DNA of 64,000 bases, from positions 24,188 to 88,187 of the forward strand of contig JADJMH010000038.1 of assembly GCA_016709675.1 (NCBI GenBank). The letters are read 5' to 3'. Under the pieces are notes generated by a model that had not been told where the DNA came from, ran no database searches, and saw only the letters and a program-made list of their open reading frames with translations. A program made the position numbers and the translations under genes. Within the stretch, counting starts at the first letter, position 1; each line of letters opens with the position of its first letter. Origin of the DNA: Candidatus Accumulibacter proximus (GTDB lineage: Bacteria > Pseudomonadota > Gammaproteobacteria > Burkholderiales > Rhodocyclaceae). This document shows, one piece after another, positions 1-9,139 of this stretch.

Positions 1-515
1 GGCGTCCGATTGCCGGGCGGACGGCACTTGACGGCATTGGCGATGTAAACATCGTCGCCGCGCTGCAGGTCAATGGCCGCCAGCATCGCATCGAGCAGCT
101 TGCCAGCCGGGCCGACGAAAGGCTCACCGCGGGCATCTTCCTCGGCGCCAGGTCCTTCGCCGATGAACAGCCAGTCAGCAGTTACGTCGCCGACACCGAG
201 TACCGCCTGCCGCCTTTCCTGGCAAAGCGCACACGCACGGCAGGAGGCAACGCTTTCGCGCAACTGCGCCCAACCCATCGCAGCGATCTCTTCCGCCCGG
301 CCATCGGCAGTGGGAACCAGCGGTTGGGCGGGGGCGACGGCGGCTTTCTCTGCTACCCCCCGGAGGGCGAGCGCTGCCTCTGGGCTGGCTGTCACGGCCG
401 GCGTCGCACCAACCGCCACCGTCGACTCTCGCAGTTGCCACTGCGGTGACAGGCCGATCTCGCGCAGCAGTTGGACGCGCGTCAGTCGGGTACCGGGCCG
501 GTTGCTGGCGATCAT
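1..515 (-). CDS. Uracil-DNA glycosylase, family 4/5 (Fe-S type), C-terminus beyond left edge
   Basis: The enzyme removes uracil from DNA at the start of base-excision repair. Seen: a partial reading frame (about 171 codons) with a variable, Ala/Pro-rich N-terminal linker, then CRACALC (Fe-S ligand pair), the active-site motif GEGPGAEEDARGEPFVGPAG, and NAVKCRPPGNRTP at the window edge with a third expected cluster Cys. This order is diagnostic of the thermostable Fe-S UDG family. The long N-terminal extension before the catalytic domain is typical of proteobacterial members. The start ATG (513-515) overlaps the rimI stop in an ATGA arrangement, which fixes the start and implies translational coupling. 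The C-terminal part, including the HPS-type motif and fourth Cys, lies outside the window. Confidence 0.9.
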   Translation of the reverse strand, partial: MIASNRPGTRLTRVQLLREIGLSPQWQLRESTVAVGATPAVTASPEAALALRGVAEKAAVAPAQPLVPTADGRAEEIAAMGWAQLRESVASCRACALCQERRQAVLGVGDVTADWLFIGEGPGAEEDARGEPFVGPAGKLLDAMLAAIDLQRGDDVYIANAVKCRPPGNRT

Positions 516-988
516 GCCGATACCTTCGCCAGGACATGTCTCATCACCAGCGCATCTTCCGGTCCCTTTTCTGCCGGGTAGTAGCCGCACCGGACGCCGA
601 TCTGCTGGAAGCCGAAGTGCCGATAAAGGGCCAGGGCTGTGGTGTTCGAGGGTCGCACTTCGAGCAACAAGCTCGTCGCTCCGGCCTGCTGTGCCACCCT
701 CATGGCGTGGCACAGCAGGCGTGTCCCGAAGCCCGCGCCCTGCCGCTGCTCGGCGATGCTGAGGTTGAGCAGGTGCCCCTCGTCCATTGCCATCATCAGG
801 ACGAAATAGCCGACCAGCTCATCGGCAAGGCGGCAGCCCCAGACCAGGTAGCCGGAAGCGAGTGAATCGACGAAGTTTCCGCGAGTCCACGGAAAGGGAT
901 AGACGCCGTTTTCGATAGTCAGGATCTGGTCAAGGTCACGGTGACCCAGCGGCACCATCCTGAGCCGCGACGCGAGCACCGCGCTCAC
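512..988 (-). CDS. rimI: Ribosomal protein S18-alanine N-acetyltransferase RimI
   Basis: A GNAT-fold acetyltransferase that acetylates the N-terminal alanine of ribosomal protein S18. The 158-aa product has the family's usual length. It shows the acetyl-CoA-binding RQGAGFGTRLL loop, then EVRPSNTTALALYRHFGF and the C-terminal YYPAEKGPEDALVM block, which together are characteristic of RimI. The start overlaps the tsaB stop (ATGA at 985-988) and the stop overlaps the downstream uracil-DNA glycosylase start, so the three genes form one tightly packed unit. The tsaB-rimI-udg order is common in betaproteobacteria. Confidence 0.93.
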   Translation of the reverse strand: MSAVLASRLRMVPLGHRDLDQILTIENGVYPFPWTRGNFVDSLASGYLVWGCRLADELVGYFVLMMAMDEGHLLNLSIAEQRQGAGFGTRLLCHAMRVAQQAGATSLLLEVRPSNTTALALYRHFGFQQIGVRCGYYPAEKGPEDALVMRHVLAKVSA

Positions 989-1662
989 GCCCTCCCCCCG
1001 TTGGCAAGGCGCTCGCCCACCGTCAGTGCCACCTTGTTGCGCACGTATACCGGCACGGCCGCCGCCGCATCAACCGACTCGCCGCATGCCAGACGTGGCG
1101 CCGCGAGGCGGGCGACGGCGCCGGCGTCAGGTATCAGCTCGGGCTGCCACTGCTGTACACAGGTCGATAATCGCTGCCGCAGAACGGGATAGGCAATCAG
1201 CCCGTTACCGCAGGCCAGCCAGCCAGTCGAGTCGGGAACCGGCAACACCGTCGGCGAGCAAACGATTACGGGGGCAAGCGGTATGGCAGCGGAGAACCGG
1301 CCGTGATAGACCTCGCCCATACGCGCATCAAGCAAGACGATCACCTGTTCGCCACCGCTGGCCAAGGCCATCGCATCGAGCGTACCAACCGGGACAAGCG
1401 GCAGCTGGTGGGCGAACGCCAGACCTTGCGCGACACCGCAGGCAACGCGCAGGCCGGTAAACGAGCCGGGGCCGGCAGCGAAAGCCAGCCCGTCGAGATC
1501 GGCGAAGCGCAGGCCGGCCTCGCGCAGCGTGGCGCTGATCAGCGGCAGCAGCGTTTCCGAATGAGCAATGCCAGGCGGGCATCGGCGCGTGAGCAGATCG
1601 CCGTCGCGCCAGATGGCAATCGAGCCAAGCTCCGTTGACGTGTCGATGGCGAGCAGATTCAT
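985..1662 (-). CDS. tsaB: tRNA threonylcarbamoyladenosine biosynthesis protein TsaB
   Basis: TsaB is the non-catalytic partner of TsaD in making N6-threonylcarbamoyladenosine at position 37 of ANN-decoding tRNAs. The 225-aa product begins with the ASKHA-fold signature LLAIDTSTE, followed by HSETLLPLI and AAGPGSFTGLRVACG, all hallmark TsaB blocks. The length is normal. It is the first gene of the leftward tsaB-rimI-udg unit. Its promoter should lie in the 229-bp divergent spacer (1663-1891) shared with glgM, where I could not assign clear -35/-10 boxes. Confidence 0.93.
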   Translation of the reverse strand: MNLLAIDTSTELGSIAIWRDGDLLTRRCPPGIAHSETLLPLISATLREAGLRFADLDGLAFAAGPGSFTGLRVACGVAQGLAFAHQLPLVPVGTLDAMALASGGEQVIVLLDARMGEVYHGRFSAAIPLAPVIVCSPTVLPVPDSTGWLACGNGLIAYPVLRQRLSTCVQQWQPELIPDAGAVARLAAPRLACGESVDAAAAVPVYVRNKVALTVGERLANGGRA

Positions 1663-1891
1663 GCCGGGTATTCTACCCGTCCTGATCGCCGACGTCGCCC
1701 GTCGATAGTGCGGCTTGCCAACTATTCAGGCACGGCCAACTGACAGCGGCGGGCGTTGTGCGTCGCAACAAAACTGCTCGCCACGCCTAATGCCGTGGTC
1801 GCCAAACGGCTTTCCCGATACAATGGCAAGGAATACAAACGACGCGCCGACCGCGCGTTCACCTCACAACCACAGCATAGAAAGTGCCGCG

Positions 1892-3100
1892 ATGAAAGTA
1901 CTGCTACTGACGCGAGAATATCCTCCGTATGTCTACGGCGGAGCCGGTGTTCACGTCGAGTATCTGTCTGGCGAACTGGCCAAACTGATGCATGTCGAAG
2001 TCCGTTCCTTTGGCGATCAGGACACCGTAACAGACGGGGTGCGGGTCAAGGGCTTCCCGTTCGGCAAGGGCAGTTTCGCCCACGTCGACAAGAAGCTCAG
2101 TGGCGCGCTGGACACCTTCGAGACCAACCTCGAGACCCTGAGTGAGCAGGTGGACGCCGATCTGGTGCACGTGCACACCTGGTACGCGCACCTTGGTGGC
2201 ATCCTCGCCAAAACGCTCTACGGCATCCCGCTGGTGCACACGGTACATTCGCTCGAACCCCTGCGTCCGTGGAAGCGCGAGCAACTCGGCTGCGGTTACG
2301 ACATGTCATCGTGGATCGAGCGCACCTCGCTCGGCATGGCCGACGCGGTGATTGCCGTTTCGCAGGGCACGAAGAACGACATTCTTGAGCATTTCGACAT
2401 CGACCCGGCCAAGATCACGGTGATCTACAACGGCATCAACGTCGACCAGTACCATCCAACGGAAGAGACGACTGCGCTCGAAAAATTCGGCGTTGACCCG
2501 CTCAAACCCATTGTCCTCTTTGTCGGCCGCATCACCCGTCAGAAAGGCATCGTCCACCTGGTCAACGCGGTCAAGTACATCAATCCCGACGCACAGGTCG
2601 TGCTCTGCGCCGGTGCTCCCGACACCAGGGAGGTCCTGGTCGAGATGGAAGCCGCAGTCAAGCATGTTCGACAGGAGGGCTGCCGGAACGTGATCTGGAT
2701 CCAGGAGATGGTGACCAAGGAAGAGGCGATCGAGCTCTATTCGCACGCCACGGTCTTCTGCTGCCCATCGATCTACGAACCCTTCGGGATCATCAACCTC
2801 GAGGCCATGGCCTGCCGCACGGCCGTCGTGGCAAGTGCGGTCGGTGGTATCAAGGAGGTCGTCATCGACGGCGTGACTGGCTATCTGGTACCGCTTGAGC
2901 AGTTGCACGTCGCCCCCTTCGAACCGGTCAACCCAGACGCCTTCTCGCGCGACCTGGCGACAGCCATCAACAAGGTTCTCGACAACCCCGAACTTGCCGA
3001 GGCAATGGCCGCCGCCGGCCAACAGCGCGCAAGAGACGTCTTCAGTTGGTCGAGCATCGCGCAGCAAACCAAGAGACTTTACGACTCGCTGGTGAAATGA
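1892..3100 (+). CDS. glgM: GT4 glycosyltransferase, actinobacterial-type glycogen synthase / maltose-1-phosphate synthase (GlgM-like)
   Basis: Predicted to use ADP-glucose either to extend glucan or, as shown for mycobacterial GlgM, to make alpha-maltose-1-phosphate. The 402-aa product starts MKVLLLTREYPPYVYGGAGV, the donor-site glycine loop of GlgA-type enzymes, and carries VGRITRQKG and the GT4 EX7E region CPSIYEPFGIINLEAMACRT. This compact form matches the Corynebacterium-type glgA family rather than the longer E. coli GlgA (about 477 aa). I chose the ATG at 1892 because the family signature begins there; the reading frame is open further upstream but that part is not family-like. Its stop overlaps a possible ATG for glgE, and the pairing with glgE supports the GlgM role over plain glycogen synthase. 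Confidence 0.85.
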   Translation: MKVLLLTREYPPYVYGGAGVHVEYLSGELAKLMHVEVRSFGDQDTVTDGVRVKGFPFGKGSFAHVDKKLSGALDTFETNLETLSEQVDADLVHVHTWYAHLGGILAKTLYGIPLVHTVHSLEPLRPWKREQLGCGYDMSSWIERTSLGMADAVIAVSQGTKNDILEHFDIDPAKITVIYNGINVDQYHPTEETTALEKFGVDPLKPIVLFVGRITRQKGIVHLVNAVKYINPDAQVVLCAGAPDTREVLVEMEAAVKHVRQEGCRNVIWIQEMVTKEEAIELYSHATVFCCPSIYEPFGIINLEAMACRTAVVASAVGGIKEVVIDGVTGYLVPLEQLHVAPFEPVNPDAFSRDLATAINKVLDNPELAEAMAAAGQQRARDVFSWSSIAQQTKRLYDSLVK

Positions 3101-3111
3101 GGAAGAACATC

Positions 3112-5070
3112 ATGGTTCCCCAAAACTACCCCCGTGTGATCATCGAAGCGGTTGAGCCGCAAGTGGACGGCGGCCGCTTCCCCATCAAGCGCGTGGTTGG
3201 CGAGAAGGTCGCCGTCACCGCCGACATTTACAAGGAAGGCCACGACAAGCTGGCGGCCGTGCTCAAGGTGCGCAGGGTTGGCGAGAAGAGGTGGCACGAA
3301 AGCCCCATGACCCAGGGCGACAACGACCGCTGGTACGGCGAGTTCACCGTCAACGCCATCGGTCGTTGGGAGTACACCATCGAAGCCTATGCCGAACGGT
3401 ACCTGTCATGGGCCGACGAGATCACCAAGAAGAACGTGCCGGGGGCAAACCTCAACAGCGAGCTCCTCGAGGGACTGGTGATCCTGAAGACGTCTGCGGC
3501 TTTGGCGCCGGGCCCGGAGCGAACCCGCATCACCGGCCTGATCAACGCGATGGAAAGCGCGCTGGCAGTCGGCGAGCAGCAGGGCGCCATCGATCTCGGG
3601 ACTGGCGCCGTGATGCGCAGCCTGATGGCGGGTTGTCCCGACCGCAGCGAAGGTTACGAACTGGCGCCGGCGCTGACCATCATGGTCAATCGGCCAGTGA
3701 CCCGCTTTGCCGCCTGGTACGAATTCTTTCCGCGTTCGCAAGGCACCATGCCGTACCGGCATGGCACGCTGCAGGACAGCATTCGTCGCCTGCCCCAGAT
3801 CAAGGCGATGGGCTTCGATGTCGTCTATCTGCCGCCAATTCACCCGATCGGCCACAGCTTCCGCAAGGGCAAGAACAACAGCCTGGTTGCTGTACCCGGC
3901 GACGTCGGCAGTCCATGGGCGATAGGCAACGAGCATGGTGGCCACATGGCGCTCGAACCGCAGCTTGGTACCTGGAGCGACTGGGATCAGTTTGTCGCCG
4001 CCTGTCGTGAACTGGGAATCGAGATTGCTCTCGATTACGTGATGAACTGCTCACCGGATCACCCCTACGTGGCGGAGCATCCGGACTGGTTTTTCCATCG
4101 CCCGGACGGCTCGATCAAGTACGCCGAAAACCCGCCGAAGAAGTACCAGGATGTCTACCCGCTCAATTTCGGGACCAGCGACCGCGCCGGGCTGTGGCAG
4201 GAAATGCTGAAGATTTTCCTGTTCTGGGTCGACAAGGGCGTCACCACCTTCCGCGTCGACAACCCACACACCAAGCCGGTGCCGTTCTGGGAATGGGTGA
4301 TCGGCGAGGTGCACCGACAGCACCCTGAGGTCATCTTCCTCGCCGAAGCCTTCACCAAGCCAAAAATGATGCGCCTGCTGGCGAAAGTCGGATTCGCCCA
4401 GTCCTACACCTACTTCACCTGGCGCAATCACAAGCATGACCTGAGCGAGTACGTCAATGAGCTGACCAGTGGCGAGATGAAGGAGTACTTCACCGGCAAC
4501 TTTTTCGCCAACACCCCGGACATCCTGCCGCCGATCCTGCAATTCGGCGGCCGGCCAGCCTTCATCATGCGCGCCGTTCTGGCCGCTACGCTGTCCAGCG
4601 TCTACGGCATCTACAGCGGCTACGAGTTGTGCGAAAACGAGGCCATCCCGGGCAAGGAAGAGTACCTGGACTCCGAAAAGTACGAGATCAAGGTTCGCGA
4701 CTGGAAGGCACCGGGCAACATCGTCGACGTCATCACCCGGATCAACCAGATTCGCCGCGAGTCGCCTGCGCTGCAGACCTACAACAACGTGCTGTTCCTG
4801 GCAACCGAGAATCCCAACATTCTTGCTTACGCCAAGATGAACGAGGATCGGTCGGACATCATCGTCTGCGTCGTGAACCTCGATCCCTTCCACAAGCACT
4901 ACTCGATGCTGCACATTCCGGTCGGCGCCTTCGGCATCGACGAGGACGAGCAATACCAGGCACACGACCTGCTCTCCGACGAGCGCTACCGTTGGCGCGG
5001 TCCGACTGCCTACGTGGAACTGAGTCCGAGCACCAAGATGGCGCACATCATCAAGATCCGCCGCTGGTAG
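3112..5070 (+). CDS. glgE: Alpha-1,4-glucan:maltose-1-phosphate maltosyltransferase GlgE
   Basis: GlgE transfers maltosyl units from alpha-maltose-1-phosphate to growing alpha-1,4-glucan, releasing phosphate. The 652-aa product has an N-terminal beta-sandwich domain, then a GH13_3 barrel. The nucleophile Asp is at about residue 383 in FRVDNPHTKPVPFWEW and the acid/base Glu at about 412 in FLAEAFTKP; both motifs are diagnostic of GlgE. LNFGTSDR and YGIYSGYELCEN are also present. I chose the ATG at 3112 because AGGAAG lies six bases upstream; an ATG at 3097 overlapping the glgM stop would add five residues. The gene is the second member of a glgM-glgE operon and ends just before a 16-bp hairpin shared with convergent glgP. 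Confidence 0.93.
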   Translation: MVPQNYPRVIIEAVEPQVDGGRFPIKRVVGEKVAVTADIYKEGHDKLAAVLKVRRVGEKRWHESPMTQGDNDRWYGEFTVNAIGRWEYTIEAYAERYLSWADEITKKNVPGANLNSELLEGLVILKTSAALAPGPERTRITGLINAMESALAVGEQQGAIDLGTGAVMRSLMAGCPDRSEGYELAPALTIMVNRPVTRFAAWYEFFPRSQGTMPYRHGTLQDSIRRLPQIKAMGFDVVYLPPIHPIGHSFRKGKNNSLVAVPGDVGSPWAIGNEHGGHMALEPQLGTWSDWDQFVAACRELGIEIALDYVMNCSPDHPYVAEHPDWFFHRPDGSIKYAENPPKKYQDVYPLNFGTSDRAGLWQEMLKIFLFWVDKGVTTFRVDNPHTKPVPFWEWVIGEVHRQHPEVIFLAEAFTKPKMMRLLAKVGFAQSYTYFTWRNHKHDLSEYVNELTSGEMKEYFTGNFFANTPDILPPILQFGGRPAFIMRAVLAATLSSVYGIYSGYELCENEAIPGKEEYLDSEKYEIKVRDWKAPGNIVDVITRINQIRRESPALQTYNNVLFLATENPNILAYAKMNEDRSDIIVCVVNLDPFHKHYSMLHIPVGAFGIDEDEQYQAHDLLSDERYRWRGPTAYVELSPSTKMAHIIKIRRW

Positions 5071-5072
5071 AC

Positions 5073-5106
5073 GGCAAACCGGCAGCCCTCGGGCTGCCGG
5101 TTTGCC
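5073..5106. terminator. 16-bp perfect hairpin between convergent glgE and glgP
   Basis: A perfect 16-bp inverted repeat (5073-5088 and 5091-5106) with only two unpaired bases starts two bases after the glgE stop. Neither side has a long T run, so it is not a textbook intrinsic terminator. Its position between convergent genes suggests it blocks read-through or protects the glgM-glgE transcript end. The glgP stop lies about 85 bp further right. Confidence 0.6.
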
Positions 5107-5191
5107 GCAGGTGCTGCCCACAGAAAGCCGGCGGCGCTGCACGCCGGTCCCCGCACCCGGCCGAGGTAGAAGGAAACTCGCCGGTCCTGCT

Positions 5192-7771
5192 TCAGTCTGC
5201 GCCCGCTACCGCGCGTTTGAACGTCATGTCCTCGCCCGAGAGCTCCGTCAGCTTAATACGTACCGGCTTTACCTTCCATATCTCATTGCAGTACTCGCAG
5301 ATGGCCCGATCGGAAGAGAAGAACCCGGAACGTGCGACGTTGAGAATCGACATCCGAGACCAATGGTCGGGATCCAGGTAGGCCTGCGAGACCTTTTCCT
5401 GGCAGTCAATATACGACTGGAAGTCGGCAAGCAACATGTACTCGTCGTGATTGAGCAGGTGATCCACCAGAGGCCGGAAAACCTCACGGTCGCCCTTGGA
5501 GAAGAAGCCGCTGGCGATCAGGTCGATGACTTCCCGCAAGTGCGGGTTGGCGTCGTAGTACGCCCGTGGCCGGTAGCCTGAGCGTCGAAGAGCCTGAACC
5601 TCCGGCGTGGTCATTCCGAACAGGAAGAAGTTCTCGTCGCCGACTTCATCGCGCATTTCGACATTGGCACCGTCGAGCGTGCCGATGGTCAGCGCACCGT
5701 TCATCTGGAACTTCATGTTGCCAGTCCCGGATGCTTCCTTGCCGGCCAGTGATATCTGCTCCGAGAGGTCAGCAGCGGGGAAAATCCATTGCGCGTTCTT
5801 GACGTTGTAGTTCGGGTAGAAAATGACCTGCAGCTTGCCGCGCATCACCGGGTCGCGGCTGATCACATCGGCGACGGCGTTGATCAGCCGGATAATCAGC
5901 TTGGCCATGTAGTAGCCAGGCGCGGCCTTGCCGCCGAAGATCACGGTGCGCGGGGCGACTGCGAGGTTCGGATTGTCCTTGAGGCGCTTGTACAGGGAGA
6001 CCACGTGCAGCAGGTTCAAGTGCTGTCGCTTGTACTCGTGCATGCGTTTGACCTGGACGTCGAACATCGTCGCCGGATCGGCGTCCACGAAGGCGAAGCG
6101 TTTGATCTCGCTGACCAGCCTGTGCTTGTTGCGCATCTTGACCGCACGCCAGGCCTCGCGGAAGCCTGGGTCGTCGGCAAACGGTTCGAGATCGCGCAGT
6201 CGTCGCATGTCTTTAGGCCAGCCGCCGCCAATGGTTTCGTCGATCAGCGTCGACATCGCCGGATTCGCAAGGAGGACGAAGCGGCGTGGCGTCACGCCAT
6301 TGGTCTTGTTGCTGAACTTCTCCGGCCACATCTCGTAGAAGTCCTTGAGCACGTCGGACTTGAGCAGTTCGGTGTGCAGTCCTGCCACGCCATTGACGGC
6401 GAAGCTGCCGGCGACCGCCAGATGCGCCATGCGCACGTAGCGTGGTCCGTCCTCGTCGATCAGCGACATCCGCCGCAGCCTGGCGTCATCGCCAGGGAAG
6501 TGAATTCGCACGTCGTCGAGGAAACGCTCGTTGATCTCACAAATGATCTCGAAATGCCGCGGCAGCACGCGCTTGAACAAGTCCAGTCGCCATTTCTCGA
6601 GCGCTTCGGGCAGCAACGTGTGGTTGGTATAGGCGAAGGTCTTGCGGGTGATCGACCACGCCTGACCCCATTCCATGCCGTACTCGTCAACCAGCAGGCG
6701 CATCAGCTCGGCCACCGCAATCGACGGATGCGTGTCGTTGAGCTGGACGACGAACTTCTCGTCGAAGTAGTCGAGATTCTTTTCGCGCTGTAACTGCAGG
6801 CGGATCATGTCCTGCAGCGAGCAGGAAACGAAGAAATACTGTTGTTCGAGTCGCAGCATCTGGCCAGCTTCCGTTTCATCGTTCGGATACAAGACCTTGG
6901 TGATGGTTTCGGAGGAGATCTGCGCATCAACCGCCTGATCGTAATTGCCGGCATTGAAAGCCGCAAAATCAAACGACTCCGGCGCCTCGGCACTCCACAG
7001 CCTGAGCCGGTTGGGCGTGTTCACCCCGTAGCCGAGCACGGGCATGTCCCAGGCGGTACCCCGCACAAGCTTTCCCGGGACCCACTGGACCCGCAGGCGG
7101 CGATTGGCGCTGGCATCGTACTGGTACTCGGTATAGCCGCCAAGCTTGATATCGAACGCAATGTTGGGACGATGGATCAGCCAGGGGCTTCCGGCACGCA
7201 ACCACTTGTCGGTCAGTTCTACCTGCTGGCCGTCACGAATTGCCTGGGTGAAGATGCCGAACTCGTAGCGGATGCCGTAACCGATGGCAGGAATTTCGAG
7301 GGTTGCCAGGGAGTCGAGGTAACACGCCGCCAGGCGTCCGAGACCGCCGTTGCCAAGCCCAGGTTCCTCTTCCTGATCAAGCAGGATGTCTAGGTCGAGT
7401 CCGAGTTCGCTCAGGGCCTGCCGGGCGTTCTCGTAAATGCCAAGGTTGATCAGGTTATTGCCGAGCTGTGGACCGATCAGGAATTCGGCGGACAGGTAGC
7501 AGACGGTCCGGCTGCCCTGCTCCCGATACGTCCGGGCGGTCTGCACCCAGCGTTGCAGCAGGCGGTCGCGCACTGCCTGCGCCAGGGCGTGGAAGCAGTC
7601 GCGCCGCGTTGCCACGGCTGGAAAACGGGCCTGCACATAGACCAGCTTGTCGAGCAGGGCGCGCTTCAGCGCGTCCGCGCTGAGTCCGGTGCGCCGGTCT
7701 TCGCGCCCTACCAGAAGCCCGGGATCCTCTTGCACCGGCTGCTCACTTTCAGATTTCGGTTTACCGTTCAT
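5192..7771 (-). CDS. glgP: Glycogen/starch/alpha-glucan phosphorylase
   Basis: Releases glucose-1-phosphate from alpha-1,4-glucan using pyridoxal phosphate. The 859-aa product is slightly longer than the usual 800-830 because of a charged N-terminal tail. Seen: VCYLSAEFLIG, EEPGLGNGGLGRLAACYLDS, GYGIRYEFGIF, VQLNDTHPSIAVAELMR, TNGVTPRRF and the PLP-lysine block EASGTGNMKFQMNGALTIGT, all standard GT35 signatures in order. The ATG at 7771 is preceded by a G-rich Shine-Dalgarno-like stretch; the frame stays open upstream but loses family character. It faces glgM-glgE, so synthesis and mobilisation of glycogen sit together. A 16-bp palindrome lies 93 bp upstream. Confidence 0.96.
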   Translation of the reverse strand: MNGKPKSESEQPVQEDPGLLVGREDRRTGLSADALKRALLDKLVYVQARFPAVATRRDCFHALAQAVRDRLLQRWVQTARTYREQGSRTVCYLSAEFLIGPQLGNNLINLGIYENARQALSELGLDLDILLDQEEEPGLGNGGLGRLAACYLDSLATLEIPAIGYGIRYEFGIFTQAIRDGQQVELTDKWLRAGSPWLIHRPNIAFDIKLGGYTEYQYDASANRRLRVQWVPGKLVRGTAWDMPVLGYGVNTPNRLRLWSAEAPESFDFAAFNAGNYDQAVDAQISSETITKVLYPNDETEAGQMLRLEQQYFFVSCSLQDMIRLQLQREKNLDYFDEKFVVQLNDTHPSIAVAELMRLLVDEYGMEWGQAWSITRKTFAYTNHTLLPEALEKWRLDLFKRVLPRHFEIICEINERFLDDVRIHFPGDDARLRRMSLIDEDGPRYVRMAHLAVAGSFAVNGVAGLHTELLKSDVLKDFYEMWPEKFSNKTNGVTPRRFVLLANPAMSTLIDETIGGGWPKDMRRLRDLEPFADDPGFREAWRAVKMRNKHRLVSEIKRFAFVDADPATMFDVQVKRMHEYKRQHLNLLHVVSLYKRLKDNPNLAVAPRTVIFGGKAAPGYYMAKLIIRLINAVADVISRDPVMRGKLQVIFYPNYNVKNAQWIFPAADLSEQISLAGKEASGTGNMKFQMNGALTIGTLDGANVEMRDEVGDENFFLFGMTTPEVQALRRSGYRPRAYYDANPHLREVIDLIASGFFSKGDREVFRPLVDHLLNHDEYMLLADFQSYIDCQEKVSQAYLDPDHWSRMSILNVARSGFFSSDRAICEYCNEIWKVKPVRIKLTELSGEDMTFKRAVAGAD

Positions 7772-8218
7772 GTCAACACCCCCGCGATTTTCCTGTCCTG
7801 CCTTCGATGAGAAATCGTGAATCCGTACTCGATGATCCACGCCAGCGGCGAGTCTATAGGATTGTGCGCAACTGCGCACGCGCGCCTGAATTTCCCTTGG
7901 CGAAGCGCACAACCCATGGGCGAGATAGTGGCCGAGCAGGCCAACCGCAGGCATGGGCAGCAAGCGCCAACCCGTCGGCTCTTTCAGGGACGGTCGGGAG
8001 AAGAACGCGCCTGCCCGTCGCGAAGCGATCGCCTTGAGTGGGCAAGACCACCGTGGCAGTCGCGAGAGTTGGCCTCCGTCGAACCAAAGTCGTACCATTG
8101 CGGGTCCGCGAAGTCCAGTGGACATTGCGGCAGCAATCCTCGAATGGCTGCCGCTCGCCGGCAACGATCAATCAGCCCACCCTTGAAACAGGAACCTGCA
8201 ACCAGGAAAGGAAGCTTC
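7772..8218. other. Intergenic region between divergent glgP and patatin-like gene
   Basis: About 450 bp without a convincing gene. Reading frames through it are open on both strands but show no family-like sequence, which is common in high-GC DNA. It must hold the divergent promoters for glgP and the patatin-like gene. It contains the palindrome at 7864-7879. Confidence 0.6.
7864..7879. promoter_or_regulatory. Perfect palindrome GTGCGCA-AC-TGCGCAC, candidate operator upstream of glgP
   Basis: Two perfect 7-bp arms separated by two bases, 93 bp upstream of the glgP start in the divergent spacer. The size and symmetry fit a dimeric HTH regulator. No regulator gene is adjacent, so the role is an inference from position and symmetry only. 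Confidence 0.35.
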
Positions 8219-9085
8219 ATGCCCCATCTGCTGCTCATGGCCGCCCTCGCCGCTCTTGTCCTCAGCAGCTGCGCGTCGGCACCACCGCCACCGCCAACGG
8301 CTATCAAGCCGGTCAAGCTGGGACTGGCACTGGGTGGGGGTGCAGCGCGCGGCTTTGCTCACGTCGGGGTCATCAAGACACTGGAAAGCCAGGGCATCTT
8401 CCCCGACATCATCGTCGGCACCAGCGCCGGCGCGGTAGTCGGCGCGCTTTACGCCGCCGGCCACAACGGCTTTGAACTGCAGAAGCTGGCGCACCGGCTC
8501 GACGAAAAGAAGATCAGCGACTGGTCACTGCCGGATCGCGGCGTGCTCAAGGGCGAGTCGCTGCAACAGTTCGTCAACGAAGCCGTTGGCCAACGTCCGT
8601 TGGAAGCGCTGAAGAAGCCCTTCGGGGCGGTGGCCACCGATCTCCACAGCGGCGACAGCATCGTCTTTCGCACCGGCAATACCGGCATCGCGGTACGCGC
8701 TTCGGCAACCGTGCCGGGGGTCTTCCAGCCGGTCAAGGTGAGCGGGCGGGAATATGTCGATGGCGGCCTCTCCAGCCTGATTCCGGTGCGCGCGGCCCGC
8801 CAGATGGGCAGCGACGTCGTCATTGCCGTCGATATCTCGGCGCGTCCCGGCAACCAACCGGTGCGCAGTACCTTCGATATTCTGATGCAGACCTTTACGA
8901 TCATGGGCCAGAGCCTCGGCCGCTATGAGCTCAAGGAAGCCGACGTGGTCATCCGCCCGCAGGTGGGCAGCGTCGGTTCGACCGATTTCCAGGCGCGCCA
9001 TGACTCGATCCTCGAGGGAGAAAAGGCTGCCCAGGCGGCCCTGCCGCAGATTCGCGAGGCGCTGCGCCGAGCCGGTCGGATCTGA
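8219..9085 (+). CDS. Patatin-like phospholipase, lipoprotein
   Basis: A 288-aa serine lipid hydrolase of the RssA/patatin type. The N-terminus has a hydrophobic stretch ending LSSC, a lipobox, so the mature protein is probably lipid-anchored in the envelope. A proline-rich linker follows. Catalytic features: oxyanion-hole GGGAARG at about 39-45, nucleophile in GTSAG, and the dyad Asp in DGGLSS. The start at 8219 is preceded by a good Shine-Dalgarno (AGGAAAGGAAG). The frame is open for 400 bases upstream but the signal peptide marks the true start. The substrate is unknown. Confidence 0.9.
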   Translation: MPHLLLMAALAALVLSSCASAPPPPPTAIKPVKLGLALGGGAARGFAHVGVIKTLESQGIFPDIIVGTSAGAVVGALYAAGHNGFELQKLAHRLDEKKISDWSLPDRGVLKGESLQQFVNEAVGQRPLEALKKPFGAVATDLHSGDSIVFRTGNTGIAVRASATVPGVFQPVKVSGREYVDGGLSSLIPVRAARQMGSDVVIAVDISARPGNQPVRSTFDILMQTFTIMGQSLGRYELKEADVVIRPQVGSVGSTDFQARHDSILEGEKAAQAALPQIREALRRAGRI

Positions 9086-9139
9086 GGCCGTGCGCCACTG
9101 CCGACAGCGCCCCCGCCTAGCCTTCCGGCGAGGAAGACG

